Assembly (NCBI GenBank): GCA_958295665.1
Contig: OY282560.1
Location: 144,762,091 to 144,826,090 of the forward strand
Direction of reading: 5' to 3'
Source of the DNA: Tipula vernalis
Lineage: Eukaryota; Arthropoda; Insecta; Diptera; Tipulidae
DNA length: 64,000 nt
Part shown: piece by piece, positions 44,775 to 55,675 of the stretch
Layout: each line of letters begins with the position of its first letter
How positions within the stretch are numbered: the first letter of the stretch is position 1
Notes under the pieces: model-generated
The model's database searches: none
What the model saw: only the letters and a program-made list of their open reading frames with translations
Told to the model about the DNA's origin: nothing
Program-made: the position numbers and the translations under genes

Positions 44775-45455
44775 AAATACCAAGAAAAAAATATTTGTAT
44801 CACGCCCAAGTAACGTACCCCTATTGTTAAAAATACCCAGAAAAAAATATTTGTATCACGTCCAAGTACTGTATCCCCTTGCTAAAGATACGCAGAAAAA
44901 AATATTTTTGTTACGCCCAAGTACCGTACTCCCACCACCCCCTCCCGTTAAAGATATACCCAGGAAAAAATATTTTTATAACGCCCAAGTACCGTATCAT
45001 CCCCCCCCCCCGTGTGAAAGGGACCCAGAAAAAAATATTGTTATCACGTTCAAGCACCGTAACCCCCCCCCCCGGCCTTTGTTAAAGATACCCAGCAAAA
45101 AATATTTGTATAACGACGAGGTGCTGTACGCCCTCCCCACACCCAGCAAAAAATATTTTTATCACGTCCAAGTACCGTACCGTGCCCCCCTCCCCCTGGT
45201 TAAAGATACCCAGGAAAAAATATTTTTATTACGCCCAAGTACCGTACCCCCCACCACCTTCTTAAAGATACCCAAGAACAAATATGTTTATAACGCCCAA
45301 GTACCGTAAAATATTTTTATCACATCAAAGCACCGTACCCCCTGCTCCCCGCCCCTCCACCTCTCTTGTTAAAGATACCCAAAATAATAATTTTTTTATA
45401 ACGACGAGGTGCCGTACGCCACGCACCCAGAAAATAATATTTTTATCACGTATAA
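44775..45455 (+). repeat. ~60-bp minisatellite with poly-C tracts, about 11 units
   Basis: Units read aaagatacccagaaaaaaat, then tttttatcacgcccaagtac cgta, followed by a run of cytosines of changing length (4 to 13). Two units carry a gacgaggtgc variant. The open frames over it (for example 44824-45309) reflect the repeat. Strand asymmetry is strong: C on the plus strand, G on the minus. Confidence 0.9.
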
Positions 45456-45889
45456 AATTTGAGTTTTTCCGTTAAGTTCTTAATATTTATGATAATGGAA
45501 ATTGCGTCGTCAACCTTTCAGAAACAGATCAAAGGAATTGTATATTGTATTGTGTTGCGGTTGGCTTAATTTGTTGGATTAGTATACTTCGTTAATGCTT
45601 CGTCAACCTCACAGACACAGATCAAAGGAATTTTATCCTTGGATAGATGCACCACAAATGTTTCAAGTGATGACAAACGCCTGAAAATGCATATAAAATT
45701 GAATTTTTTTCATTTATTTTAAATAAAATATTTATTCTGGATTTTTTCTGGATTTCCTTTCTGGTAGTTTCTAGAATTTTTTTCTGCGTTTTAAAATTTC
45801 TTGGTTTTTTTCAGGCAAATGTAGTGATCCCTTTGATTTTGCGAGGTTTAAGTACTATCCCGAAAATTTTCCTTCACTTAATTCAATTC

Positions 45890-46030
45890 ACTTTGATTCG
45901 GCTTTTCGACATAATCGGTCCAACGACACATTCGCCATTTCGACATTCGGCCCTTTGACATTCGACCTTTCAACCCTTTCGGCCCTTAGACATTCGACCT
46001 TTCAACCCTTTCGGCCTTTTGACATTCGGC
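45890..46030 (+). repeat. Short tandem repeat of ~14-bp units (…tttgacattcggcc…)
   Basis: Around ten imperfect units of tttcgacattcggcc and tttcaacccttt alternate in 140 bases. It is strongly unlike its AT-rich surroundings. Confidence 0.8.
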
Positions 46031-46122
46031 CCCATTTTTTTAGTCTTTCTATAAGTGTACTTCTTCGTAATCATCGTTCGTTCTGCATTCATTTCTTTAA
46101 ACATTTTTAATAAATTATTTAA

Positions 46123-46304
46123 TTAAACCGAAAAATCAAGTACAGTAGACGTTCTCACATAAATGTTTTGCGATTTGAGCTTGAATTCACTCATTGATTT
46201 ATTTTCGTCAGACGACTTGTTTTTCCGCATATAAAAATTGTGTTCCAAGACCGTAGTCGTCACTGAATTTTGTTTCAATTTGTTTTTTTTAATCTTACGT
46301 ATAC
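46123..46304 (-). CDS. Possible terminal exon of an unidentified gene
   Basis: On the minus strand a pyrimidine-rich tract and TAG end at 46305. From 46304 an open stretch of about 60 residues rich in S, K, N and T runs to a stop at 46123 (ending TSTVLDFSV). The upstream part of the same frame (FIIFLIFLG) is the pyrimidine tract translated. It may be a cytoplasmic tail exon or noise; no family was recognised. Confidence 0.25.
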
Positions 46305-46624
46305 CTAAAAAAATCAGAAAAATTATAAATACTATTCTACACAAGATTTTGAATGTGGATTTTGGGGCCAAATAGCAGCAAGCAGTTCATCGCAATTCAC
46401 TATCCAAACATAATAAGATCAACTAATTGGTGAAATTTTGTAGAAAAGCACTGTGATGTATTACAAAAACATAGAAATCACAAAAAAGGTTTCAAACACC
46501 TTTCATCACATTTTCAATTTTTCCAACAAGTTATTCAACTTAGGAGTATATCTTCTAATCGGTCGCAAATAAACTATTTGCGATAGAAAATATGACTTCT
46601 CGACTTTCGAGTTTTATTTGCTTT

Positions 46625-47290
46625 TACGACTGAGTAGTAAACACATTATGAGGACGATGACACCGGCCTAAAAGTTCCCAAAACTGTTCGAGTGGATAGA
46701 TTTGGCCTTAGAATGGAGTTAGGGCAATCGTTTTGGGGCAGATGTACAGTAGCCAAACCTGACCAACTGAAATTTTATGCTTTCGATCGTTGTCTTGGTA
46801 GAATGGAAACGTATTTTTTATTCCCCTTTTTCGAACAAAATCCTATAAATTACATTTGAGGACGTGTAAGCCATCTCTTTTTATATTGCCTTTAATAAAA
46901 ACCATATTTCCCATAATACATGCCGCATTACGCCATTTCGTTCTGACCTCCATATTATACGGTAACGGTTAAATTTTTGGTTCTAGAGACTTTCTGCTTC
47001 TTATCACATTGAAACAAGGAAAACTTATTTGCAATATAAAACATTATAGTTTTCCAAAAATCAGTCGTCATATGTTTGTATTTCCTTGGACGTACCCTTC
47101 CATCACTAACCTCACACATCATCTTGGTTAATTCAGCTTTGGATTTTTAGAAACTTCTCGTAAAATAAATCTTTCATCCGACAAAGTAATCTTTTGGCGT
47201 CCTTACATGCTATGCACTGTTTCTAATCTTTTTCTTGGTAATATTCCACACATTTTTTGAATTACACTTTTGGACAGGTTAACTAGGTGT
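46625..47290 (-). pseudogene. Tc1-type transposase pseudogene
   Basis: The minus strand gives, over several stops, a helix-turn-helix stretch (KSVIQKMCGILPRKRLETVH, about 47260-47200), a middle segment RTKWRNAACIMGNMVFIKGN, and FYQDNDRKHKISV with a later PLEQFWELL. The last two correspond to the D-N-x-P-K-H box and the NPIENLW-like box of Tc1 enzymes. The reading frame is lost throughout. Confidence 0.6.
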
Positions 47291-47504
47291 ATTTTTCCGA
47301 TTTTTTATTTTGTTTTTGAAAATTTCAATTGTCTGAATTAGGGAAATTTGTTTTTTCATTAAATTTACAAAGCACAGTTGATCATATGATAAACCATTTT
47401 TTTATTAATCGGAAACAGTAACAGTGAATTCTGCTGTAGTTAAAAAAAAGTTCGACCATATACAAATGAATGTTCTTGGCTGTATGTAAATTTTGGGATC
47501 CGCT

Positions 47505-47805
47505 CGAAACGCGATATTTCAAATCGCGATATATCAAAACGCGATATGATGAAACGAGATAAAGTACAAAACACGATATTTCAAAACGCGATAATTGAAA
47601 GCAAGGATATGGTACTAAACGCGATATTTTAAAATTATTAATCTTCCTTCATTTCATATATACAATTTTTTTTCACCTTTATGATGAAATTGAACATGTA
47701 CGATGGAACTAGGATTTGCTTTTTGAACTTTTGTACTACAACTCGTTTTGTACCGTATCGCGTTTTGAAATATCACGTTTTGTCAAATTGCGTTTCAAAC
47801 GTAAA
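47505..47805. repeat. cgcgatatttcaaaa repeats on both strands
   Basis: Plus-oriented units (cgcgatat, then nncaaaa) repeat about eight times at 47505-47630. After 120 bases of ordinary sequence, inverted units (cgttttgaaatatcacgttt) occur at 47755-47805. CpG-rich cgcg in such AT-rich DNA is unusual. Confidence 0.75.
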
Positions 47806-49869
47806 TTTTATTTTCTGAACAATAAAAGGCAGGCTAAAAGGGGGATCTGAATTTTTCTACAATATTTAAGTTTGCCTTCACCACAAAGATTTTTAATTAT
47901 ATGCGGTTGTCTCAAAATAGTTCCTTTTTTTATTATTAAGTGGCACAGACGAATTTTCTGAATGCATTTGTTTCATTGAATTTACTTAATTTACTCTGTA
48001 GTTTGGCGGATAAGGATTCAAGAGTCTGTGGGGTAGACTGATTGGTGATATAATCTGTCGCTCTTCATTCCGTTCTATTTAATTTTAGATATTTTCTATC
48101 ATAAATCAGTTTTCATTATGCTTCCTTAAACGTAAAAATGATCAATCACATTTTTTCCACGATTCATCAAACCGATACTAACAGCTTTAATAAGCGAAAA
48201 ACAATCAATAATTTTTAATCTCAGTAGATAATCCGCAAAATAATATTTCTCTTTGGTGAAATAACGTACATTGTTACAGGAGAATTTTTGCTGAGCGTAA
48301 TTTTGTTGTTTACAAATACTAATGCAAAGCAAACTTTTTTACCCCTAATCATCATGAATGATTTTTCATATTGTTTGATTATTTCACTCTCATTGGTTTG
48401 CTGATGGGTGAATTTACTTTGTTATAATCTTAGAATTAATCTAAGAAACTGTAGAGTGTTCAATACATTTGGTCCCTAAAAATTATGAATTTTGGAAAAA
48501 AATATTTTCTTAATATTTTTAGGTTCGGCTAAGCTACTGGCTGCAAAAACGTGTGATGACAAAACAACAGTATTGCAAGTCACGTAACATACATCATTTG
48601 TGACACTTGTATAACATACTAAAATTAAATGTTATATTGTTTTAGAACGATGTGACCACAAAATTTAATTGAAACAATGACGATAGAATTTTTCAAAACG
48701 GAAAATATATTTACAAAACTATATATAATTGGATGGGACCAGTGTGGATGAGAAGGAGAGTTCCGGTAATAATAATACATTTTTATTAATTATACATAAT
48801 AACAAAATTTGTTGACTTTTAAAATAAACGGATTTGGGTTAATTTCTATTGTTTTGAATAGAAAATGTGATTTTTCATGTAGGCTTTCACCATTTTAATT
48901 AATTTTTACAATTTGTAGTAAAATAATTTAAAAATATAATTTTAATAGATCAACAAAATATTGGCTTAGTTGGCAGTCACCGTAAACAATCCAATTGATT
49001 TTTAAAATTTTGCTCGTATACATAAAATCTAATTTCTACTGTAAGGGTGGGTATGTTCTTGAGGATGTTAATTATTTTTTATTCGATCACCAATTTTATT
49101 TAAAATATGACGTCTATGTAAAATTATATACAAACAAATTGAAAAATGAACTAATTAATTGGAAAAAAGTTGGTTCTTGGAAAATCAATTTGAACCTGAA
49201 ATGTTTATTTAAGTAATATGTATATCGATTCTATAAAATCGCGCCCTAAACCAACAAAATTTTAATTTTCTGTTTAAAAGTTGTTTATTTTTCTTATTAC
49301 ACCACTACATCCAAGGGAAACTGGAATTTTGGTGAAAATTAAAAATATTTGTTGTTTTTAATGATTTTACGTGTCCATGAGAGCATTTTGAATTTATAAT
49401 TACCGTGAAATTATCATGATGTAGCCCCACCTCATTATTTTTCAAATTGATAAATGTTTAATCAATATAGAAGCACCGGTGTCAAAATGAGGGGTCATGT
49501 GTGTATACAAATGAATAAAACTATCACCGTTATCGTAAAACTTTTTACTAAACAAAGGAATTGTTAAAGACCTGCGCTTTTACAATGAAAACATTACACG
49601 AGATATTCTCTCTTTTACTCAAAAGTGAGTTTGAGAAAACTTTTCTTTGTTATGACTAAAAAAGCACATGTTAAAAATGTAAATATTAATACACTAAAAA
49701 ATTCGCAGGTGATCATCTCACAGTCACTACCTGCAGCGGTGGACAGATTACACCGATTACCATAAATTTCATCGTTTTTGGTTGTATTTTGGCGAAACTC
49801 GTAAAATTCAATGAAAAATTGGTGCCTCGTTAATCTCCACTGAAACCGATGGCCGTCCATATGTTACTG
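47806..49869. other. AT-rich, no gene recognised
   Basis: Only short frames of biased composition. A weak inverted pair (cccacctcatt at 49427; aatgaggggt at 49487) might be the ends of a tiny MITE. Confidence 0.4.
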
Positions 49870-51240
49870 TTAAGGCATTTTATCAATTTGTACGTGGTCT
49901 TCTTGATACAGGGGCGAATATTAGTCTCCTGGAAAAAGACTGCGAAAAATTATTATCGTTAGCGGGACTACTACTTTTCATCACTGTCCGTCTACTATTT
50001 CTACCGAAAGCGGGGCAAAAGAAAGTATTTTAGGGTATATCTTGGTTAAAATTCGGTTTAACAATAAGGAAAAATCATATCGCTTATTTTTGGCTCCTAA
50101 TTTATCTCAGCAGCTATATTTGGGAATAGATTTTTTAATCTTTTTCACATGAAAATTCTAATGAATGAATTACACTCACCACCTGATGATCTACCCATGA
50201 CCTAAGGTATTCTGTTACACATGATTTCTCACCACAAAGAATATTCGATATGTTTCCTTCATCCGCCTACCTGGGTCTGGGGCGTACAAATCTCTTGACA
50301 GAATGATTAGTCTAGGTGTGCTGGAATAAAGCGAAAGTCCGTGGTGTTCGCCTGTAAATCTTGTAAATAAATGGAATGGCAAAGTAAGATTGTGCCTGAA
50401 CGCCGATAATAGACGGAATACTGAGTCGTTTGGAGAATACAAACGTCATTTCCAGCGTAGACTTCAAGGATGCATTCTGGCAAATACCACTCGACGATGA
50501 TGCCAAATGTAAAACCGCTTTTACGGTTCCAGGTAGGCCTCTTTATCAATTTACTGTGATGCTAGATAGGATAAAGTGGCAGCTATTTATGATTTTCCAG
50601 TTCCTACGACAATGAAACATGTACGCCGTTTCCTAGGGTTATGTGAATGGTACCGTAGATTTATCACTAATTTCTCCTCCATCTCAGCTCCACTCACCGA
50701 TCTTCTAAAAACCATAACTACGTTAACGTGGAATGATGAATCCCAGCGTTAATTTATAACCTGTTAAAACAACGCCTTACGTCTGCTCATGTTTTGGTGC
50801 ACCCAATTATTATGATCTACAATAATTATGATCTACCGTTTTATATTCAGGTCGACACATCATAAAGAGGAGTGAGTGAGTGGAGTACTGTTCCAAAACA
50901 TTGAGGACTCCGAACACTTGATCGCCTTTTTCTCCAAAAAGCTCCATGGGCCTCAGAGAATGTATAGCGTTACAGAGCTTGAATACATATGCTTAAAGCA
51001 TTTTCGGTACTATGTGAAAGGATTCGAGTTTACTATCATAAAGGATCACGCATTCATGCTAGTCTCAGCTGGCTAATGAATATGCCCTATCCAGATGGAG
51101 CTTTAAATTGCAGGGTTACAAATTTAATATCAAATATCGTAAAGGCCATCTTAACGTGCTGGACCAAAATTATCTCAACTTTAATTTCACGTTTTGGGTC
51201 GATTTGGACTCACCGGAGAGAAACAGAATCGATATAAGCG
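49870..51240 (+). pseudogene. Gypsy retrotransposon remnant (protease, RT, RNase H)
   Basis: Plus strand across several frames: protease active site GLLDTGANISLLEKDC (about 49890-49940); reverse transcriptase pieces VRLCLNADN and SSVDFKDAFWQIPLDD with AFTVPGRPLYQF (50380-50560); the thumb MKHVRRFLGLCEWYRRFI (50613-50665); and RNase H (50860-51060) with VSGVLFQNIEDSEHLIAFFS and YSVTELEYICLKHF. The catalytic loop of the polymerase is missing, and gag and integrase are absent. It is a different lineage from the two other Gypsy copies in the window. Confidence 0.8.
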
Positions 51241-51889
51241 TTCCAATGTTTTAAAGTGATTAATTTGGACAACGGCTTTCGCAAAGTCAACAACTTGCTT
51301 GTGCTTTTCAATTTCGGTAATAGATTTATCGATGTTAAACTATTTGGTATAAAGCCATGTTGACACTGTGAGATAAACCGAGGAACCAAAGATCTGAATG
51401 AGTTGGATAATACCAGTTCAAAATATTTCGGTCATCTAACAAGGAACATCATTTTTTGCTCCTACTTTGAAAATTGCTGTCACTCTGGTTATTTTCCATT
51501 TAATTCACATAGTTTAATAATTTATTAAAGAGAAGACACGGAAGAATTACCAATATTGTGAAATCTTTGAATAATGTAGCTGGAAGCCATGAACTTGCAG
51601 TTTTGGTATTATTAATAACCTTATTGCCATCACTTTCCAAAATTGTTTCAATGACTTTATGGTTAATATCATTCATAACGAACGGTGATTTTGATTCATT
51701 CACTTTTAAATGGAATTGGTTGATTTGTGAAAATTCGGATCACACCATTTTGAATCTCGTAAATTTGGCTTAGATTTATAACCAAAACGATTTCGATGAA
51801 CAGACACTCTAATTCCGAATTCACGTTTAAAGGTAAAATTTCATCCATTCTTCGAGTTGGCAAATTAAAACCTCCTCAATTAAGTGTCG

Positions 51890-52210
51890 CAACACGTCAA
51901 AACTACAAAATAGCAATTTACAATGATTGAGAGCACTGTAGCGAGAGAATGCTTCATCTAATCGGAGTAGCTCCGGTGTTAATGTTTGTGTAAAGAAACT
52001 GTGACGGTTAATTAATTCAAAATTAAAATAAATAATCTCCATAAATTTTAATTGAAATTACAAACTACAAAATAACGATTTGTAATGCTTAAGTCTGTTG
52101 TAGCGAAAGAACACCACGTGTGAGAGAGCAATTCTGATGTCAAGTTTTACGAAAAAAAAAACAGTTGCGGTTAATTAATTTTAAATTAAAATATTAAATC
52201 TCCATGAAGC
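51890..52210 (+). repeat. Two-copy ~170-bp direct repeat
   Basis: aactacaaaatagcaattta…gtagcgagagaa (51899-51950) recurs as aactacaaaataacgatttg…gtagcgaaagaa (52063-52110). Both copies continue to a ggttaattaatt phrase and aatctccat. They are moderately diverged. Confidence 0.65.
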
Positions 52211-52846
52211 TAATAATAAATAAATTGATTTTAACAAACACAACTACGGTCGTATAGATGACACACCCCACTCCGAGTTTTTTTAGTGCTTGTTTGCGGT
52301 ACATAACATTTAAACAATATACCTTTGCCATTTTCATATACAATTTTTCAATAATAATAATGTTCTTATAAAAAAAAATTGATTCACAAATTTTCGTATG
52401 CATCATAATTGTGTGTAGAAATTTTAATGATACATTTTGACTGACCAAATAATAATATAATAATTGATATAAAAATTGATTTAAAAAAATTAAGCATACT
52501 ATTGATAATTAGGCCAAATTTTAAAATTATAAAATATTTAATTTAATTCAATTGCATGTAGTTTAATTAAAAGGAACAGTTAGAGTGTTAATTTGGTTAT
52601 ATTTGCCAAAACGTAAGTTTTGCTTGTCTTTCGTGATGTGGCGTAAGTTTTATTAATCTTATACCGATTTAAACATAATTTGTCAAATTCTACTTGCATT
52701 GCAGCTTCAACTTCAAAAGCATTGTGACAATCATCAAAACAAATAACCATATACTTTTTGCATAAAAATAAGATATCTTCTTTATTTCATAAAATTCATG
52801 GTGCTCTTCGGTCTCAAACTCTGGTGAAGCTAAGAATAAGCCAGAC

Positions 52847-53555
52847 CTGGGGGTCAATTCTCGTTCTATGAAAAAACCTAATGAAAAAAAAGTTTTCATT
52901 TTGATTCCATCAAGTCTTTTTCATTTATAACATTTCACACAACGACAATAAGCGATTCTCGATGTCCAAATGAAAAAGAATCGTGAGAAAAACGCTGAAT
53001 AAGTTGTTTCCATAGTAAGCTACACTATAAACACACATTTTTTCGAGTTTCATGTATATTTCCGCTAGCTGTATGTATATTTCCGCTACAACCGCTCATG
53101 TATATTTCCGCTACAACAATTGGTTTAAATATTAGCTAAATAAATGATAAAGTAGATTTAGTTAATCAGTTTTTGTCATTGGCTGTCAAAATATAAAGTA
53201 AATTATAAAATTGACCAAATTATTTTTAAAACTTAACTAAATTAATTATTTGGAGGCTTTTCTTAAATATACGGAATAGTTTTTAATAGATTTACTTATT
53301 AGTTAAGTTTAAAGTGAATCATATTGTAGTTTCAATGCACATTTAATGGTAAAAATACATATTTAGTTTTTATAGAATTTTATTTCCATATTTATGATGT
53401 TCTCACCGCCAAAATGGTCGGTGAGAAAGTTTTATTCATATGAAAAGATTTTGACGTCATTTTTCTCCTTCTCATGGAACATGAATCGGAAATGTGTATT
53501 TCTCACTGAAAAAACTTTTCATTGTACTTTTCATATAACGAGAATTGACCCCCTG
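52847..53555. mobile_element. 709-bp MITE with 24-bp TIRs, inserted in the transposase pseudogene
   Basis: The left end ctgggggtcaattctcgtt and the reverse complement of the right end cagggggtcaattctcgtt agree at 22 of the first 24 positions, continuing loosely into tatgaaaa. No target duplication could be assigned. Inside, 53049-53118 holds three units of catgtatatttccgctaca. It splits the C-terminus of the surrounding pseudogene. Confidence 0.75.
53049..53118 (+). repeat. Three-unit 25-bp repeat in the MITE
   Basis: atgtatatttccgcta appears three times with short, variable linkers. Confidence 0.8.
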
Positions 53556-55675
53556 TAATGTGAATTATAATTTATCCATGAAATATTTAAAGATTTGTTG
53601 GATAAATTATTTTCCTCAAAAAATTTTTTACAGAGGGGAGTTTTTTTCCATATTCCACTTCAACTTTAAGATTTAAATCTTTTAAAAGTGTCGAAAATTT
53701 TTGTTGCTGACGAACTGCCAAACTTTTGCAAACATTTCTAAAATTTCTTTGATTTTTATTCATGTTTTCAAAATATTGGTGGAAAGACTCGTACCGAATG
53801 GACGAAAAGTGAGCTATCGGACCCATTTTTAGTATTAAACTAGGCTAATGCGTTAAGAAATGATGTTTAGGCAACAATTCTACTTTAAATTCAGATGCGA
53901 CAGCTGACAGATGTTCCTATATTAGTTTTCGTAAATTATTTTCCGATTGAATAGTGAGAGTTTTCGCAAAAACTATATGCAATATTTTGAGAAGCGTGGT
54001 TATTACATACCATTTCGGGAGCACGTCTTCAAAATTTATATCACCAAAAATAAAAGATTGATCAAGCACCACGATTGAGATGCTGAGAAATTGAATGACT
54101 CTTTAGATATTAAACCAGTGGGGATATTTTTTCTAGAGCTGTATCCGAAAACAAATGATTTTATTCGATCGTTTATTTGGTCATAAGTCAAATATTTTCT
54201 TTGTACTACATAGTTTAAAAAATGCTTTATGCTAAAAGGAACAATACCTTCCAAAATATCATGCATAAATTATTTAATATGCAGACTGATTTGACACCCT
54301 TTGATTGAATCAAATCACCATTATAGCTCTTTGGAAGTATTATAATTTCTTCGATTTTACGAAGTTTATGTTATTCTTCACGAAAGAATTTTAATATAAC
54401 ATCTCTATGAATGTCACATATTCGGCAGAAGTACGAAGCTCGAAAGCTTCCGGCGAACCCCAGCAACAAGTTAGCCCCCAAATTATCGTGAGATATTCCT
54501 ACCAAAGTGCCACGCAATACCGAGTCTTCAATTTTCACACCTTTCACACCCCACGTCAAAAATTGGTTTTAATATTTTGTTATAAGATCCCCCCGATTTT
54601 AGATCGTTGACATTAAACAACGCTACGAAATATATATTTTATAATCGTGATAAATATTTGGGTGGAAGGTTTCTTATAGAGAAATATATCGCGTCTATTT
54701 TATGTATGCTTCTGCGACTCCCTAACGGGTTAGTAATTTCGTAATCATCGTAAAATAGTTGAACTTGGATGGCGTTTGGATTTCTTTGAAGAAATTCATT
54801 TGAACGGTGAACACTTCCACAACAAAAATTACTCAAAATTTCGTCTGAACACTCATGATCTTTATCGAAGTATAATTTTGAGAAAAGTGTTTATTTTCAA
54901 ATAAAGCTGAATAAAGCTGATTCTTAATTTTTTTCGTGAATATGCAGTATTTCTGATCCCACCTTAGACTGATAGCAATACTTTTTTGAGATACATAAAA
55001 TCGGCTTATGTCAACATTTTTTTCTCGATTGAATTTGGTGCTAAATTTTGAAATTTTATTACGTAAAGAAGAAAACATAGTTTCAATTCTAGTTCTAAAT
55101 ATATTACAATTATCTAAAGTGGCAGTGTTGTATTTCTGATCAAGAATCATGACATTTGTTGAAATATTGTTTATTAATTTATTTGTAATATTTATAATTT
55201 TTGTAATGCTTGTTTCTGTCAGGCCCATAGCATTTAACTCTTTAATGAAATGTCTATTCCGAAATAATTAATTTCATTAAGTGCCGATACCCTTCCGGAT
55301 TGCACAGGTGTTAATGAACAGTCCATTTGAGAAGGTAGTGAAGGTTGGTTACTTTCGATAGTTGAATTATTTGTTTGACCTGGCGGAGAGAGTTCTTTTA
55401 AATTTGGTAATTTAACAGCATCTTCCGAATTTTTTATAATAAAGTGGCATATTTTATGACATTTAATAGAATGTTTCTTTAATCCAGAGTATGTATTAAA
55501 AAAGTGGTCACATGAACTGGAAGCTAAACATTTTAATTTTAAAAATTTTAAATTCAATAAAAATGGTCTATTTTTAAATGCTTAATGATAAGTGATATTT
55601 TTGTTGATTTTTTATTGCAAATAAAACAGTAGAAAGAATTCATTTTTAAATAAAATAATATCAACTTTAAATTAC

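Larger units (their letters stand above)
52575..55557 (-). pseudogene. KDZ/CACTA-like transposase pseudogene with C2H2 start
   Basis: Minus strand: a zinc-finger-like start (55234-55557) with CDHFFNTYSGLKKHSIKCH; a helical piece (54833-55228); LFYDDYEITNPLGSRRSIHK (54639-54836); DNLGANLLLGFAGSFRASYF followed by CRICD (54371-54559); MHDILEGIVPFSIKHFLN (54036-54266); and GPIAHFSSIRYESFHQYFEN (53587-53826). After a MITE insertion come FLASPEFETEEHHEFYEI and DDCHNAFEVE (52575-52846). This domain order is typical of a large eukaryotic transposon protein found in many animals; I place it near CACTA/KDZ without certainty. About seven breaks are present. Confidence 0.65.

Noticed and set aside
44775..45455. 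CRISPR array
   Set aside because: Regular units without distinct spacers in a eukaryotic genome; it is a minisatellite.
44824..45475. Overlapping K/Y/P-rich open frames
   Set aside because: They arise from the ~60-base minisatellite and its poly-C runs in different frames.
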